NCBI RefSeq assembly: GCF_026000375.1
Contig: NZ_AP026708.1
Location: forward strand, 746,501-810,500
Reading direction: 5' to 3'
DNA: 64,000 nucleotides
Source of the DNA: Pseudodesulfovibrio portus
GTDB taxonomy: Bacteria > Desulfobacterota > Desulfovibrionia > Desulfovibrionales > Desulfovibrionaceae
Of this stretch, positions 29,816 to 38,882 are shown one piece after another (position 1 is the first letter of the stretch; the number at the start of each line of letters is the position of its first letter). Position numbers and translations under genes: made by a program. Below the pieces are notes generated by a model. It saw only the letters and a program-made list of their open reading frames with translations. It was not told the origin of the DNA and ran no database searches.

Positions 29816-29841
29816 GGGAGGGGAGATGTTTCTCCCCTCCC
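29816..29841 (+). other. Intercistronic hairpin after lctP
   Basis: GGGAGGGGAGA (29816-29826) pairs perfectly with TCTCCCCTCCC (29831-29841), loop TGTT, without a T run. It lies between lctP and the GlcD-like gene and may stabilise the upstream mRNA or reduce read-through. Confidence 0.6.
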
Positions 29842-29874
29842 ATTCAGAACCAAGATATTTTCAGGAGACGAAAA

Positions 29875-31257
29875 ATGAGTGCCGATAAGCTCATCAAGGA
29901 TTTCATAGCCGTTGCCGGCGCGGAAAATGTCATGACCAGCGAGACCGACCGTCACGCATACTCCTACGATGCAGCCGTGCTCGATTCCGTCATGCCCGCC
30001 CTGGTCGTCCGCCCCGAGACCAGCGAAGCCCTCGGCAAATGCGTGAAGCTGTGCAACGACAACGGCCTGCCCCTGACCGTGCGCGGCGCGGGCACCAACC
30101 TGTCCGGCGGCACCATCCCCCATCCCGGCGGCGTGGTCATCCTGACCAACGGCCTGAACCGGATTCTCGAAATCAACGAACAGGACATGTACGCCGTGGT
30201 CGAACCCGGCGTGATCACCGCCCAGTTCGCCGCCGAAGTCGCCAAGCGCGGCCTGTTCTATCCCCCGGACCCGGGCAGCCAGGCCGTCTCCACCCTGGGC
30301 GGCAACGTGGCCGAGAACGCGGGCGGCCTGCGCGGCCTGAAGTACGGCGTGACCAAGGACTACGTCATGGGCGTGGACTTCTGGGACGTCAACGGTGAAC
30401 TCATCAAGTCCGGCTCCCGCACCGTCAAGTGCGTCACCGGCTACAACCTCACCGGCCTGATGATCGCTTCCGAGGGCACGCTTGGCGTGTTCGACAAGAT
30501 CATCCTCAAACTCATTCCGCCCGTCCAAGCCGCCAAGTCCATGATGGCCATCTTCCCGTCCATGAAGGCCGCCTCCGAGACCGTTGCCGCCATCATCGCC
30601 AACAAGATCGTGCCCGCCACGCTCGAGATGATGGACAACTTCACCATCCGCACGGTCGAGAACTTCCGTGGCGCGGGCCTGCCCACCGATGCGGCCGCCC
30701 TGCTGCTCATCGAGGTTGACGGACACCCCGCACAGGTAGAGGATGAAGCCGCCATGGTCGAAAAGATCTGCAAGGAAAACGGCGCCACCGAGTTGAAAGT
30801 CGCCAAGAACGCCGCCGAGCGCGATGCCGTCTGGCAGGCCCGCCGCGACGCCCTGCCCGCCCTGGCCAAGCTCAGGCCCACCTGTGTCCTGGAAGACGCC
30901 ACCGTGCCCCGGTCCAAGATTCCGGCCATGATCCAGGCCCTGGATGAAATCGCCAAGGAACTCGACCTGACCATCGGCACCTTCGGCCACGCCGGAGACG
31001 GCAACCTGCACCCCACCATCCTGACCGACAAGCGCGACAAAGCCGAGTGGGAACGTGTGGAAAAGGGTGTGGACATGATCTTCGACCGCGCCCTGGCATT
31101 GGGCGGGACCCTTTCCGGCGAACACGGCATCGGTCTGGCCAAGTCCAAGTACCTGGCCCAGGAAACTTCCAAGGGCACCATCGAATACGCCCGCCGCATG
31201 AAGTCCGTTCTCGACCCCAAGGGCATTCTGAACCCCGACAAGATTATAGGAAAATAG
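29875..31257 (+). CDS. FAD-linked lactate dehydrogenase subunit (GlcD/Dld-like)
   Basis: A 460-residue flavoprotein of the GlcD family. The FAD-binding domain carries PLTVRGAGTNLSGGTIPHPGGV (residues 64-86) and PPDPGSQAVSTLGGNVAENAGG near 130. The C-terminal oxidase domain has HAGDGNLHPT and GTLSGEHGIGLAK. It oxidises a 2-hydroxy acid, here lactate by context, to pyruvate and passes electrons to the Fe-S partner encoded next. Its D. vulgaris counterpart (DVU3027) is a D-lactate dehydrogenase candidate. AGGAGACG precedes the ATG. No membrane segment. Confidence 0.92.
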   Translation: MSADKLIKDFIAVAGAENVMTSETDRHAYSYDAAVLDSVMPALVVRPETSEALGKCVKLCNDNGLPLTVRGAGTNLSGGTIPHPGGVVILTNGLNRILEINEQDMYAVVEPGVITAQFAAEVAKRGLFYPPDPGSQAVSTLGGNVAENAGGLRGLKYGVTKDYVMGVDFWDVNGELIKSGSRTVKCVTGYNLTGLMIASEGTLGVFDKIILKLIPPVQAAKSMMAIFPSMKAASETVAAIIANKIVPATLEMMDNFTIRTVENFRGAGLPTDAAALLLIEVDGHPAQVEDEAAMVEKICKENGATELKVAKNAAERDAVWQARRDALPALAKLRPTCVLEDATVPRSKIPAMIQALDEIAKELDLTIGTFGHAGDGNLHPTILTDKRDKAEWERVEKGVDMIFDRALALGGTLSGEHGIGLAKSKYLAQETSKGTIEYARRMKSVLDPKGILNPDKIIGK

Positions 31258-31266
31258 GTGAGCGAA

Positions 31267-32547
31267 ATGGCCGATATCCACAAGCTCGCTCAACTGTTCC
31301 AGGAGCTGGACGACCAGTTGGTCAACTGCATGAAGTGCGGCATGTGCCAGGCTGTCTGTCCGGTCTTCGCCCAGTCCGGGAAGGAAGCGGACGTCACGCG
31401 CGGCAAGCTCGCCCTGCTTGAGGGCCTGACCCACGAGATGCTGACCGACCCCGAGGGCGTCAACGAGAAGCTCAACCGGTGCCTGCTCTGCGGCACCTGC
31501 CAGTCCAACTGCCCGTCCGGGGTGTCCGTCATGGACATCTTCCTCAAGGCGCGGGCCATCATGACCGGCTACTTCGGCCTGTCCCCGGTCAAGCGGACCA
31601 TCTTCCGGGGCCTGCTCAAGAATCCTAAGCTGTTCAACACCCTGACCTCCATGGGTGCCACCTTCCAGGGATTGTTCACCAAGCCGATGAACGACATGCT
31701 CGGCTCCTCCTGCGCCCGGTTCAATGCGCCGGTCGTGGGCGACCGCCACTTCAAGACCCTGGCCAAGAAACCGCTGCACAAGATCGTGCCCGAGCTGGAC
31801 ACCCCGGCCGGCAAGTCCGGCATCAAGGTCGGCTTCTACGTGGGCTGCGTCATCGACAAGATGTTCCCCCACGTGGGCGAATCCATCCTCAAGGTGCTCG
31901 CCCACCACGGAGTGGGCGTGTACATGCCCTCGGGCCAGGCCTGCTGCGGCATTCCGGCCCTGTCCAGCGGCGACACCGACACCTTCGATTCGCTGGTGCG
32001 GCACAACATGGAGAAACTGGTTGCCGGGGAGTTCGACTACCTGGTCACCGGGTGCGCAACCTGTACCGCGACCATCAAGGAGCTGTGGCCCGGCATGTAC
32101 CGTGGCGACTCCTCTCTCAAGTATGACCTCGGCGTCATCGAGCGGAAAACCATGGACATCAGCCAGTTCCTTGTTGATATACTGAAAGTGGAGCCCGCAA
32201 AGATCACCGGCGGCAGGTCCGTGACCTATCACGACCCCTGCCACCTCAAGAACTCCCTCGGCGTCACCGCCCAGCCCAGGACCGTCATCAAGGCTGCCGG
32301 GTGCGACTTCAAGGAAATGACCGAAGCGGGTACCTGCTGCGGCTGCGGCGGCAGCTTCAATATCGCCCACTACGACCTGTCGAAGAAGATCGGCGGCCGC
32401 AAGGCGGACAACATCATCGCTTCCGGCGCGGACGTGGCTGCCACCAGCTGTCCCGCCTGCATGCTCCAGATCACGGACATGCTCTCCCGCAAGGAGGCGC
32501 GCAAGGAAGTCAGGCACGTCATCGAGCTATACGCCGACAGCCTGTAA
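31267..32547 (+). CDS. Fe-S subunit of lactate dehydrogenase (GlcF-like)
   Basis: A 426-residue electron-transfer partner. Two [4Fe-4S] motifs lie at the N-terminus (CMKCGMCQAVCPVF, CLLCGTCQSNCPSG), followed by two cysteine-rich CCG domains (ACCGIPALSSGD with HDPCHLKN, then CCGCGGSFNIAHYDLS), the layout of GlcF and of heterodisulfide reductase-like subunits. It takes electrons from the FAD subunit and feeds them towards the quinone pool or a soluble carrier. I prefer the ATG at 31267, preceded by AGGTGAG; a GTG at 31258, immediately after the previous stop codon, is the alternative. Confidence 0.92.
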   Translation: MADIHKLAQLFQELDDQLVNCMKCGMCQAVCPVFAQSGKEADVTRGKLALLEGLTHEMLTDPEGVNEKLNRCLLCGTCQSNCPSGVSVMDIFLKARAIMTGYFGLSPVKRTIFRGLLKNPKLFNTLTSMGATFQGLFTKPMNDMLGSSCARFNAPVVGDRHFKTLAKKPLHKIVPELDTPAGKSGIKVGFYVGCVIDKMFPHVGESILKVLAHHGVGVYMPSGQACCGIPALSSGDTDTFDSLVRHNMEKLVAGEFDYLVTGCATCTATIKELWPGMYRGDSSLKYDLGVIERKTMDISQFLVDILKVEPAKITGGRSVTYHDPCHLKNSLGVTAQPRTVIKAAGCDFKEMTEAGTCCGCGGSFNIAHYDLSKKIGGRKADNIIASGADVAATSCPACMLQITDMLSRKEARKEVRHVIELYADSL

Positions 32548-32570
32548 ACGTTTAGGAGAACGAACCAATC

Positions 32571-34685
32571 ATGTCCAAGAACCTGTACGTGAGTGCGACC
32601 GAGGAGCGCAGCGGCAAGTCCGCCGTGGTCCTCGGCGTCATGCAGATGCTCCTCAGGGAGTTGCATAACGTCGCCATATTCCGGCCCATCATCAATGACC
32701 CCGGCGAGGGGAAGCAGGACCATGATATCGCGCTGATGATCGATCACTTCAAACTGACGATCCCCTACGGCGATACCTACGCCTACACCCTCAAGCAGAC
32801 CCGGGAACTCATCAACTCCGGCCAGCACGCCCTGGTTCTTGAAAACATACTGAACAAATACAAGGCCCTTGAAGAAGAGTATGACTTCGTTTTGTGTGAA
32901 GGCACCGACTTCAAGGGCAAGGACCCGGCCTTCGAGTTCGACCTCAACGCGGACATCGCCGCCAATATCGGCGCGCCCATGTTGGTGGTCACCTCGGGCC
33001 GGGGCAAGAGCCAGGACGAAGTGGCCCACATCACCAAGACCACTTTGGACACCCTGGACGAGAAGGGCGTGGACTGCCTGGCCTGCGTGGTCAACCGCGC
33101 CCCGCAAGGCATGACCGACGAGAACCTCGGCCACACCGTGGCGGGAAACAGCGACGGCCCGCTGCCGGTCTACGTCATTCCCGAAGATGAGAAACTCGGC
33201 AAGCCCTCCATCAACGACGTCCGCCGCTGGCTGGACGCCGACGTGCTCTACGGGCACTCCGGCCTCCAGGCGCTGGTGGACAACTACCTGGTGGCCGCCA
33301 TGCAGATCGGGAACTTCCTGGGGTACATCCAGGCCGGATCCCTGATCATCACCCCCGGAGACCGCTCGGACATCATCCTGTCCTCCCTGGCTTCGCGGCT
33401 GTCCAGCTCGTACCCGGACATCTCCGGCATCGTGCTGACCGGCGGGCTGGAAGTGTCCACCAACGTGCACAAGCTCATCGAGGGCTGGACGGGCGTGCCG
33501 GTCCCGGTGCTGGCCGCCAAGGGACACACCTACCAGACCGTGCAGGAACTCAACTCCCTGTACGGGCGCATCGAGGCCAACGACCACCAGCGCATCGCCA
33601 CGGCCCTGGGCGGCTTCGCCCAGCACGTCGACGTGATCGAACTGCGCGACCGCCTGGTCGAAAAACGGTCCACCCGCGTCACGCCCAAAATGTTCGAATA
33701 CTCCCTGGTGGACAAGGCGTCCCGCAACCGCCAGCGCATCGTCATGCCCGAAGGCACGGGCGAGCGCATCCTGCAGGCCACGGACATCCTGCTCCGCCGC
33801 GGCGTGGCCGACATCATCCTGCTCGGGCGCGAAGAGGAGATCCGCACCAAGGCTTCCAAGCTCGGCGTGGACATCTCCGGCGCGACCATCATCGACCCGG
33901 CCAACTCCGAACTCCTCGACTCCTTTGCCGAGGAATACATGGAGCTCAGGAAGCACAAGGGCATCGTCGCCGAAATGGCCTGGGACCGCATGTCCGATCC
34001 CACCTACTTCGGCACCATGATGGTCCACAAGGGCTTTGCCGACGGCATGGTCTCCGGCTCCGTGACGACCACGGCCCAGACCATCCGCCCGGCCTTCGAA
34101 TTCGTGAAGACCAAGCCCGGCAGCTCCATCGTCTCGTCGGTCTTCCTCATGTGCCTCAAGGACCGCGTCCTGGTGTACGGCGACTGCGCCGTCAATCCCA
34201 ACCCCAACGCCCGGCAGCTGGCCGAGATCGCCATCTCCGCCGCCGAGACCGCACGGATCTTCGGCGTGGAACCCAAGGTGGCCATGCTCAGCTACTCCAC
34301 CGGTTCCTCGGGCAAGGGCGAAGACGTGGAAAAGGTCACCGAGGCAACGGCCATCGCCAAGGAGCTCATCACCGAGCGCGGCCTGGACTTCCCCATCGAG
34401 GGACCACTCCAGTACGACGCCGCCGTCGATCCCGAGGTGGCCAAGGTCAAGATGCCGGACTCCGAAGTGGCCGGACAGGCCACCGTGTTCGTCTTCCCGG
34501 ACCTGAACACGGGCAACAACACCTATAAGGCCGTGCAGCGCGCCGCCAATGCCGTGGCCATCGGCCCGGTTCTCCAGGGACTGAACAAGCCGGTCAACGA
34601 CCTGTCCCGCGGCTGCACCGTCCCCGATATAGTCAACACCGTCGCCATCACCGCCATCCAGGCGCAGGCGGAAAAGGGTGAATAA
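32571..34685 (+). CDS. pta: Phosphate acetyltransferase
   Basis: A 704-residue long-form Pta converting acetyl-CoA and phosphate to acetyl phosphate. The N-terminal part is an AAA-type domain (ATEERSGKSAVVLG, P-loop-like), then a DRTGG domain (about 215-330), then the catalytic PTA domain from about 385 (RQRIVMPEGTGERILQA, SGSVTTTAQTIRPAF, YSTGSSGKGEDVEKV, FPDLNTGNNTYKAVQR). AGGAGA lies upstream of the ATG. Its stop codon abuts the ackA start, so the two are translationally coupled. Confidence 0.96.
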   Translation: MSKNLYVSATEERSGKSAVVLGVMQMLLRELHNVAIFRPIINDPGEGKQDHDIALMIDHFKLTIPYGDTYAYTLKQTRELINSGQHALVLENILNKYKALEEEYDFVLCEGTDFKGKDPAFEFDLNADIAANIGAPMLVVTSGRGKSQDEVAHITKTTLDTLDEKGVDCLACVVNRAPQGMTDENLGHTVAGNSDGPLPVYVIPEDEKLGKPSINDVRRWLDADVLYGHSGLQALVDNYLVAAMQIGNFLGYIQAGSLIITPGDRSDIILSSLASRLSSSYPDISGIVLTGGLEVSTNVHKLIEGWTGVPVPVLAAKGHTYQTVQELNSLYGRIEANDHQRIATALGGFAQHVDVIELRDRLVEKRSTRVTPKMFEYSLVDKASRNRQRIVMPEGTGERILQATDILLRRGVADIILLGREEEIRTKASKLGVDISGATIIDPANSELLDSFAEEYMELRKHKGIVAEMAWDRMSDPTYFGTMMVHKGFADGMVSGSVTTTAQTIRPAFEFVKTKPGSSIVSSVFLMCLKDRVLVYGDCAVNPNPNARQLAEIAISAAETARIFGVEPKVAMLSYSTGSSGKGEDVEKVTEATAIAKELITERGLDFPIEGPLQYDAAVDPEVAKVKMPDSEVAGQATVFVFPDLNTGNNTYKAVQRAANAVAIGPVLQGLNKPVNDLSRGCTVPDIVNTVAITAIQAQAEKGE

Positions 34686-35888
34686 ATGAAAATACTCGTC
34701 ATCAACTCCGGCAGCTCGTCCCTCAAGTACCAGCTCCTCGACATGGAAAGCGAATCCGTCATGGTCTCCGGCCTGGTGGAACGCATCGGCGAGGAAAAGG
34801 GCGAACTGACCAACAAGGCCTTCCCCGGCACCGATCGGCAGAAGGTCACGGAACTGGATCAACCCATCCCGGACCACAACGCGGCCATGAGACTGGCCAT
34901 CGACCTCATCTGCGGCGGCGACGACACCATCTGCTCCCTGGACGAGATCACGGCCATCGGCCACCGCGTGGTCCACGGCGGAGAGGACTTCCACAAATCC
35001 ACGGTCATCGACGCGGACGTCATCAACGCCATCGAGGCCAACGTGCCGCTGGCCCCCCTGCACAATCCCGCCAACCTGACGGGCATCAAGGTCGCCGTGG
35101 AGCTCTTCCCCGGCGTGCCGCAGGTGGCCGTGTTCGACACCGCCTTCCACCAGACCATCCCGCCCCACGCCTACATGTACGCCCTGCCCTATGAGCTGTA
35201 TGAAAAGGACCGCGTGCGCCGCTACGGCTTCCACGGCACGTCCCACAAGTTCGTGGCCGGCGAGATGGCGGCCATCCTGGGCAAGGAGCTGTCCGAAACC
35301 AACATGGTCACCGTGCATCTGGGCAACGGCGGCTCCATCACGGCCGTGGAGAACGGCAAATCCGTGGACACCACCATGGGGCTGACGCCGCTGGAAGGAC
35401 TGGTCATGGGCACCCGCTCCGGCGACGTGGACCCGGCCATCCATACTTTCCTGGCCCGGAACAAGGGCATGACCATCGATGAGATCGACGCCATGCTGAA
35501 CAAGGAGTCCGGTCTCAAGGGGCTGTGCGGCATGAACGACATGCGCGACATCCACAAGGCCATCGAGGAAGGCGACGAACGGGCGAAGATCGCCCTGGGC
35601 GTGCAGACCTATCGCAACCGCAAGTACATCGCGGCCTACATGGGCGTGCTCGGCCGGGTGGACGCCATCGTGTTCACTGCGGGCATCGGCGAGAACGACG
35701 ACATCGTGCGCAGCCGGTCCCTGGAAGGGCTGTCCCTGTTCGGCGTGAAGGTCGACGAGAAGGTCAACGCCCAGCGCGCCAAGAAGCCGCTGAAGATTTC
35801 CACCGATGACAGCGCCGTGGCGGTCTGGGTCATTCCGACCAACGAAGAGCTCGCCATCGCCCGGGAAACAAAGAACATTCTACAATAA
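34686..35888 (+). CDS. ackA: Acetate kinase
   Basis: A 400-residue acetate kinase, making ATP and acetate from acetyl phosphate. Signatures: ILVINSGSSSLKYQLLD at the N-terminus, HRVVHGGE near 98, FDTAFHQTIPP near 148, RYGFHGTSHKFV near 180, NGGSITAVENGKSVDTTMGL and IVFTAGIGENDD near 330. It begins directly after the pta stop (TAAATG). With Pta it yields the substrate-level ATP of lactate oxidation. Confidence 0.97.
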   Translation: MKILVINSGSSSLKYQLLDMESESVMVSGLVERIGEEKGELTNKAFPGTDRQKVTELDQPIPDHNAAMRLAIDLICGGDDTICSLDEITAIGHRVVHGGEDFHKSTVIDADVINAIEANVPLAPLHNPANLTGIKVAVELFPGVPQVAVFDTAFHQTIPPHAYMYALPYELYEKDRVRRYGFHGTSHKFVAGEMAAILGKELSETNMVTVHLGNGGSITAVENGKSVDTTMGLTPLEGLVMGTRSGDVDPAIHTFLARNKGMTIDEIDAMLNKESGLKGLCGMNDMRDIHKAIEEGDERAKIALGVQTYRNRKYIAAYMGVLGRVDAIVFTAGIGENDDIVRSRSLEGLSLFGVKVDEKVNAQRAKKPLKISTDDSAVAVWVIPTNEELAIARETKNILQ

Positions 35889-35930
35889 CCACCGTTGCGG
35901 TCCATTCTATAAAATCAGGAGGTAGGCACC

Positions 35931-36560
35931 ATGTCTTCCAAAGAAACACTGTGCCAAAAATTCAAGGAAAAGGCGGAGCTCGTCTCGGCCTTCGTAACCG
36001 AGATCGACAGCGAGGACGCGGCGCTCAAGTACGTCATCGAACTCTGCGACAAGAAAGAGGCGTGCCAGCTTCTGGCAAGCGGCTGCGAGGCCGACCTGTC
36101 GGATGACGCCGGAGCGCTGTGCGACGCCAAGCAGACCAAGGTCATCGCCGCCCCGGGCCTGAACAAGGAAATATACAAAAAGCTGGCGGCCAAAGCCAAG
36201 AAGTCCGGTTTCGACTGCATCGATTCCGGCATGCGCGACCATCTGGCCGGCATCGACATCGGGTTCACCTACGCCGAATACGGCATCGCCGACACCGGCA
36301 CCCTGATGCTCGACTGTCCCGGCGAGGAGATGCGCCTGGCCACCATGATCAGCGAATACCACGTCTGCGTGCTGCCCAAGTCCAAGATCCGGGCCAACAC
36401 CTACGCCGTGGAAAAAATGATGCTCACCCGCATGAAGAAGACGCCCGACTACCTGGCCTTCATCACCGGGGCCAGCCGGACCGCCGACATCGAGCGCGTC
36501 CTGGCGCTGGGCGTCCATGGCCCCCTGGAGCTTCACATCCTGCTGCTGGAGGACAACTAG
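35931..36560 (+). CDS. LUD domain protein (LutC/LldG-type)
   Basis: A 209-residue protein of the LutC/YkgG family. The C-terminal two thirds show the LUD fold motifs: IDSGMRDHLAGIDIGFTYAEYGIADTGTLML, EEMRLATMISEYHVCVLPKSKI, FITGASRTADIERVLALGVHGP. LutC is one of three subunits of the LutABC L-lactate oxidation complex. The next gene supplies the B and A parts. AGGAGGT precedes the ATG; the gene lies 42 bases after ackA. Confidence 0.9.
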   Translation: MSSKETLCQKFKEKAELVSAFVTEIDSEDAALKYVIELCDKKEACQLLASGCEADLSDDAGALCDAKQTKVIAAPGLNKEIYKKLAAKAKKSGFDCIDSGMRDHLAGIDIGFTYAEYGIADTGTLMLDCPGEEMRLATMISEYHVCVLPKSKIRANTYAVEKMMLTRMKKTPDYLAFITGASRTADIERVLALGVHGPLELHILLLEDN

Positions 36561-36561
36561 A

Positions 36562-38712
36562 ATGCAGAAAGCCAACGATCTGAAAGAATATCGCGAGGAA
36601 CTGCGCGAGTCCCTGGACAACGACTTCCTCCGCACCACGCTGGACAACTTCGCCGTTGCCTACAGGGCAGGGCGCGCCAACGCCTTCAAGGGCATGGACG
36701 TGCGCGGCCTGATCGACGACATCGCCGCCTCCAAGGATGAGGCGGGCCGCAACTCCGAGGCCCTGTTCCAGGAGTTCAAGGAGAACGCCGAAGCAGCGGG
36801 CGTCCACGTCCACTTTGCCAAGGACGGCGACGAGGCCAACGCCATCATCACCCGAATCGCCAAGGACGCGGGCTGCAGGAAGATCGTCAAGTCCAAATCC
36901 ATGACCGCCGAGGAAACCCTGCTCAACCACGACCTGGAGGACGCAGGGTTGGAGGTGACCGAGACCGACCTGGGCGAGTGGATCATCCAGCTTCGCCACG
37001 AGGGCCCGTCCCACATGGTCATGCCCGCCATCCACCTGTCCCGCTTCCAGGTGGGCGACCTGTTCACCAAGGTGACCGGCTCCAAGCAGGACGCCGAGAT
37101 CGAAAAGCTGGTCAAGGTGGCCCGCCGCGAACTCCGGCAGAAATACGTTGAGGCGGACATGGGCATCTCCGGCGCCAACTTCGCCGTGGCCGAGACTGGC
37201 GGTATCGGCCTGGTCACCAACGAGGGCAACGCCCGGCTGGTGACCACCCTGCCCCGCGTGCACGTCGCCCTGATGGGCATCGACAAGCTCGTGCCCAAGC
37301 TGCACGACGCCCTGCGCATCCTGAAAGCCCTGCCGCGCAACGCAACCGGACAGCAGATCACCTCCTACGTGACCTGGATCACCGGCGCCAACGAGTGCCT
37401 GGCGGCAGAAGACGGCAAAAAGGAAATCCATTTCGTGGTCCTGGACAACGGCCGTTCCGAACTGCTCAAGGACCCGCTCTTCTCCCAGGTCAACCGGTGC
37501 GTGCGCTGCGGTGCCTGCGCCAACGTCTGCCCGGTCTACCGGCTGGTGGGCGGCCACAAGATGGGCCACATCTACATCGGGGCCATCGGCCTGATCCTGA
37601 CCTACTTCTTCCACGGCAAGGACAAGGCCAAGAACCTGGTCCAGAACTGCATCAACTGCGAAGCGTGCAAGGACGTCTGCGCGGGCGGCATCGACCTGCC
37701 CAGGCTGATCAAGGAAATCCACGCCCGCATCCAGGACGAGGACGGCCACCCGCTGCCCTCCTTCCTGCTCGCCAAGGTGCTCAAGAACCGCAAGCTCTTC
37801 CACACCCTGCTGCGGGCCGCCAAATGGGGCCAGAAGCCCATGGCCGAGAAAGACGGATTCATCCGCCATCTGCCCATGATCTTCTCCAAGGAGCACAGCT
37901 TCCGCGCCCTGCCCACCATCGCCGAGACCCCGTTCCGCGACTGGTGGAAGGAGAACCGCCCCGAGGTCAAGAAGCCCAAGTACCGCGTGGCCCTGTTCTC
38001 GGGCTGCGTGCAGGACTTCGTCTACCCCGAGCAGATGCAGGCGGCCGTTGACGTGTTCGCCGCCAACGGCGTGGCCATGGAATTCCCCATGGACCAGTCC
38101 TGCTGCGGCCTGCCCGTGCAGATGATGGGCGAGACCAAGGCCTCCCGCGACGTGGCCGCGCAGAACCTGCGCGCCTTCGAGCCCAACGCCTACGACTACA
38201 TCATCACCCTGTGCGCCTCCTGTGCCGCGCACCTCAAGCACAACTACCCCAAGCTGGTCATGGACAAGCCCGCGCTCAAGCTCAAGGCCGACGCCTTTGC
38301 GGCCAAGGTCATGGACTACTCCACCTTCGTCAACGACGTGCTCAAGGTGGAGAAGGACGCGTTCCGCGAGACCGGCGAAAAAGCCACCTACCACGCGCCC
38401 TGCCACCTGTGCCGGGGATTGGACGTGCACGATGCTCCCCGCCGACTCATCGAGAAGGGCGGCATGGCCTACGTGGAGTGCGCCGAGGAAGAGGTCTGCT
38501 GCGGATTCGGCGGCACCTTCTCCATGAAGTTCCCGGAACTCTCCGCCGAGCTGCTGAACAAGAAGCTGAACAATGTCGAAGAGACCGGGGCCCAGACCCT
38601 GCTCACCGACTGCCCCGGCTGCATCATGCAGCTGCGCGGCGGCCTCAAGGCCCGCGGCTCCAAGGTCAAGGTCAAGCACGTGGCCGAGATCCTATCCGCC
38701 AACAGGAAATAA
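36562..38712 (+). CDS. LutB-LutA fusion Fe-S protein of L-lactate oxidation
   Basis: A 716-residue protein joining two Lut subunits. Residues 60-300 form a LUD domain (FAVAETGGIGLVTNEGNARLV). Two [4Fe-4S] motifs follow (CVRCGACANVCPVY near 313, CINCEACKDVCAGG near 365). The C-terminal 240 residues are LutA-like with two CCG domains (FSGCVQDFVYPEQ, SCCGLPVQMMGE, CHLCRGLDV, VCCGFGGTFSMKFPEL). With the preceding LutC-type protein it makes a complete L-lactate dehydrogenase, complementing the GlcD/GlcF pair. D. vulgaris has a protein of the same size and position (DVU3033). It starts one base after the previous stop, with GGAGG upstream. Last gene of the operon. Confidence 0.92.
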   Translation: MQKANDLKEYREELRESLDNDFLRTTLDNFAVAYRAGRANAFKGMDVRGLIDDIAASKDEAGRNSEALFQEFKENAEAAGVHVHFAKDGDEANAIITRIAKDAGCRKIVKSKSMTAEETLLNHDLEDAGLEVTETDLGEWIIQLRHEGPSHMVMPAIHLSRFQVGDLFTKVTGSKQDAEIEKLVKVARRELRQKYVEADMGISGANFAVAETGGIGLVTNEGNARLVTTLPRVHVALMGIDKLVPKLHDALRILKALPRNATGQQITSYVTWITGANECLAAEDGKKEIHFVVLDNGRSELLKDPLFSQVNRCVRCGACANVCPVYRLVGGHKMGHIYIGAIGLILTYFFHGKDKAKNLVQNCINCEACKDVCAGGIDLPRLIKEIHARIQDEDGHPLPSFLLAKVLKNRKLFHTLLRAAKWGQKPMAEKDGFIRHLPMIFSKEHSFRALPTIAETPFRDWWKENRPEVKKPKYRVALFSGCVQDFVYPEQMQAAVDVFAANGVAMEFPMDQSCCGLPVQMMGETKASRDVAAQNLRAFEPNAYDYIITLCASCAAHLKHNYPKLVMDKPALKLKADAFAAKVMDYSTFVNDVLKVEKDAFRETGEKATYHAPCHLCRGLDVHDAPRRLIEKGGMAYVECAEEEVCCGFGGTFSMKFPELSAELLNKKLNNVEETGAQTLLTDCPGCIMQLRGGLKARGSKVKVKHVAEILSANRK

Positions 38713-38805
38713 CCCCACCCGGTCAGTATGAGGCTCTCTGAAGGTAAGGACCGCAATCCATAGAAGCTCCAACCCCGCTTCCTCCTAAAGAAACCAGCCT
38801 CATAA

Positions 38806-38837
38806 GGCCCCCTGCCCGACCCACCGGGCAGGGGGCC
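38806..38837 (+). terminator. Hairpin at the end of the lactate/pyruvate operon
   Basis: GGCCCCCTGCCCG (38806-38818) pairs perfectly with CGGGCAGGGGGCC (38825-38837), loop of 6. No T run follows, so it may be a weak terminator or 3' stabiliser. Around its left side is another inverted repeat, TATGAGGCT (38727-38735) with AGCCTCATA (38796-38804). Confidence 0.55.
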
Positions 38838-38882
38838 ACATACGTCAGCCCACGGCATCGGCCCGCTCCGGACTGCCAACCA

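Noticed and set aside
29803..35555. Long minus-strand open frames opposite the dehydrogenase, pta and ackA genes
   Set aside because: Same effect of GC codon bias; the plus-strand genes carry clear family motifs and ribosome-binding sites.
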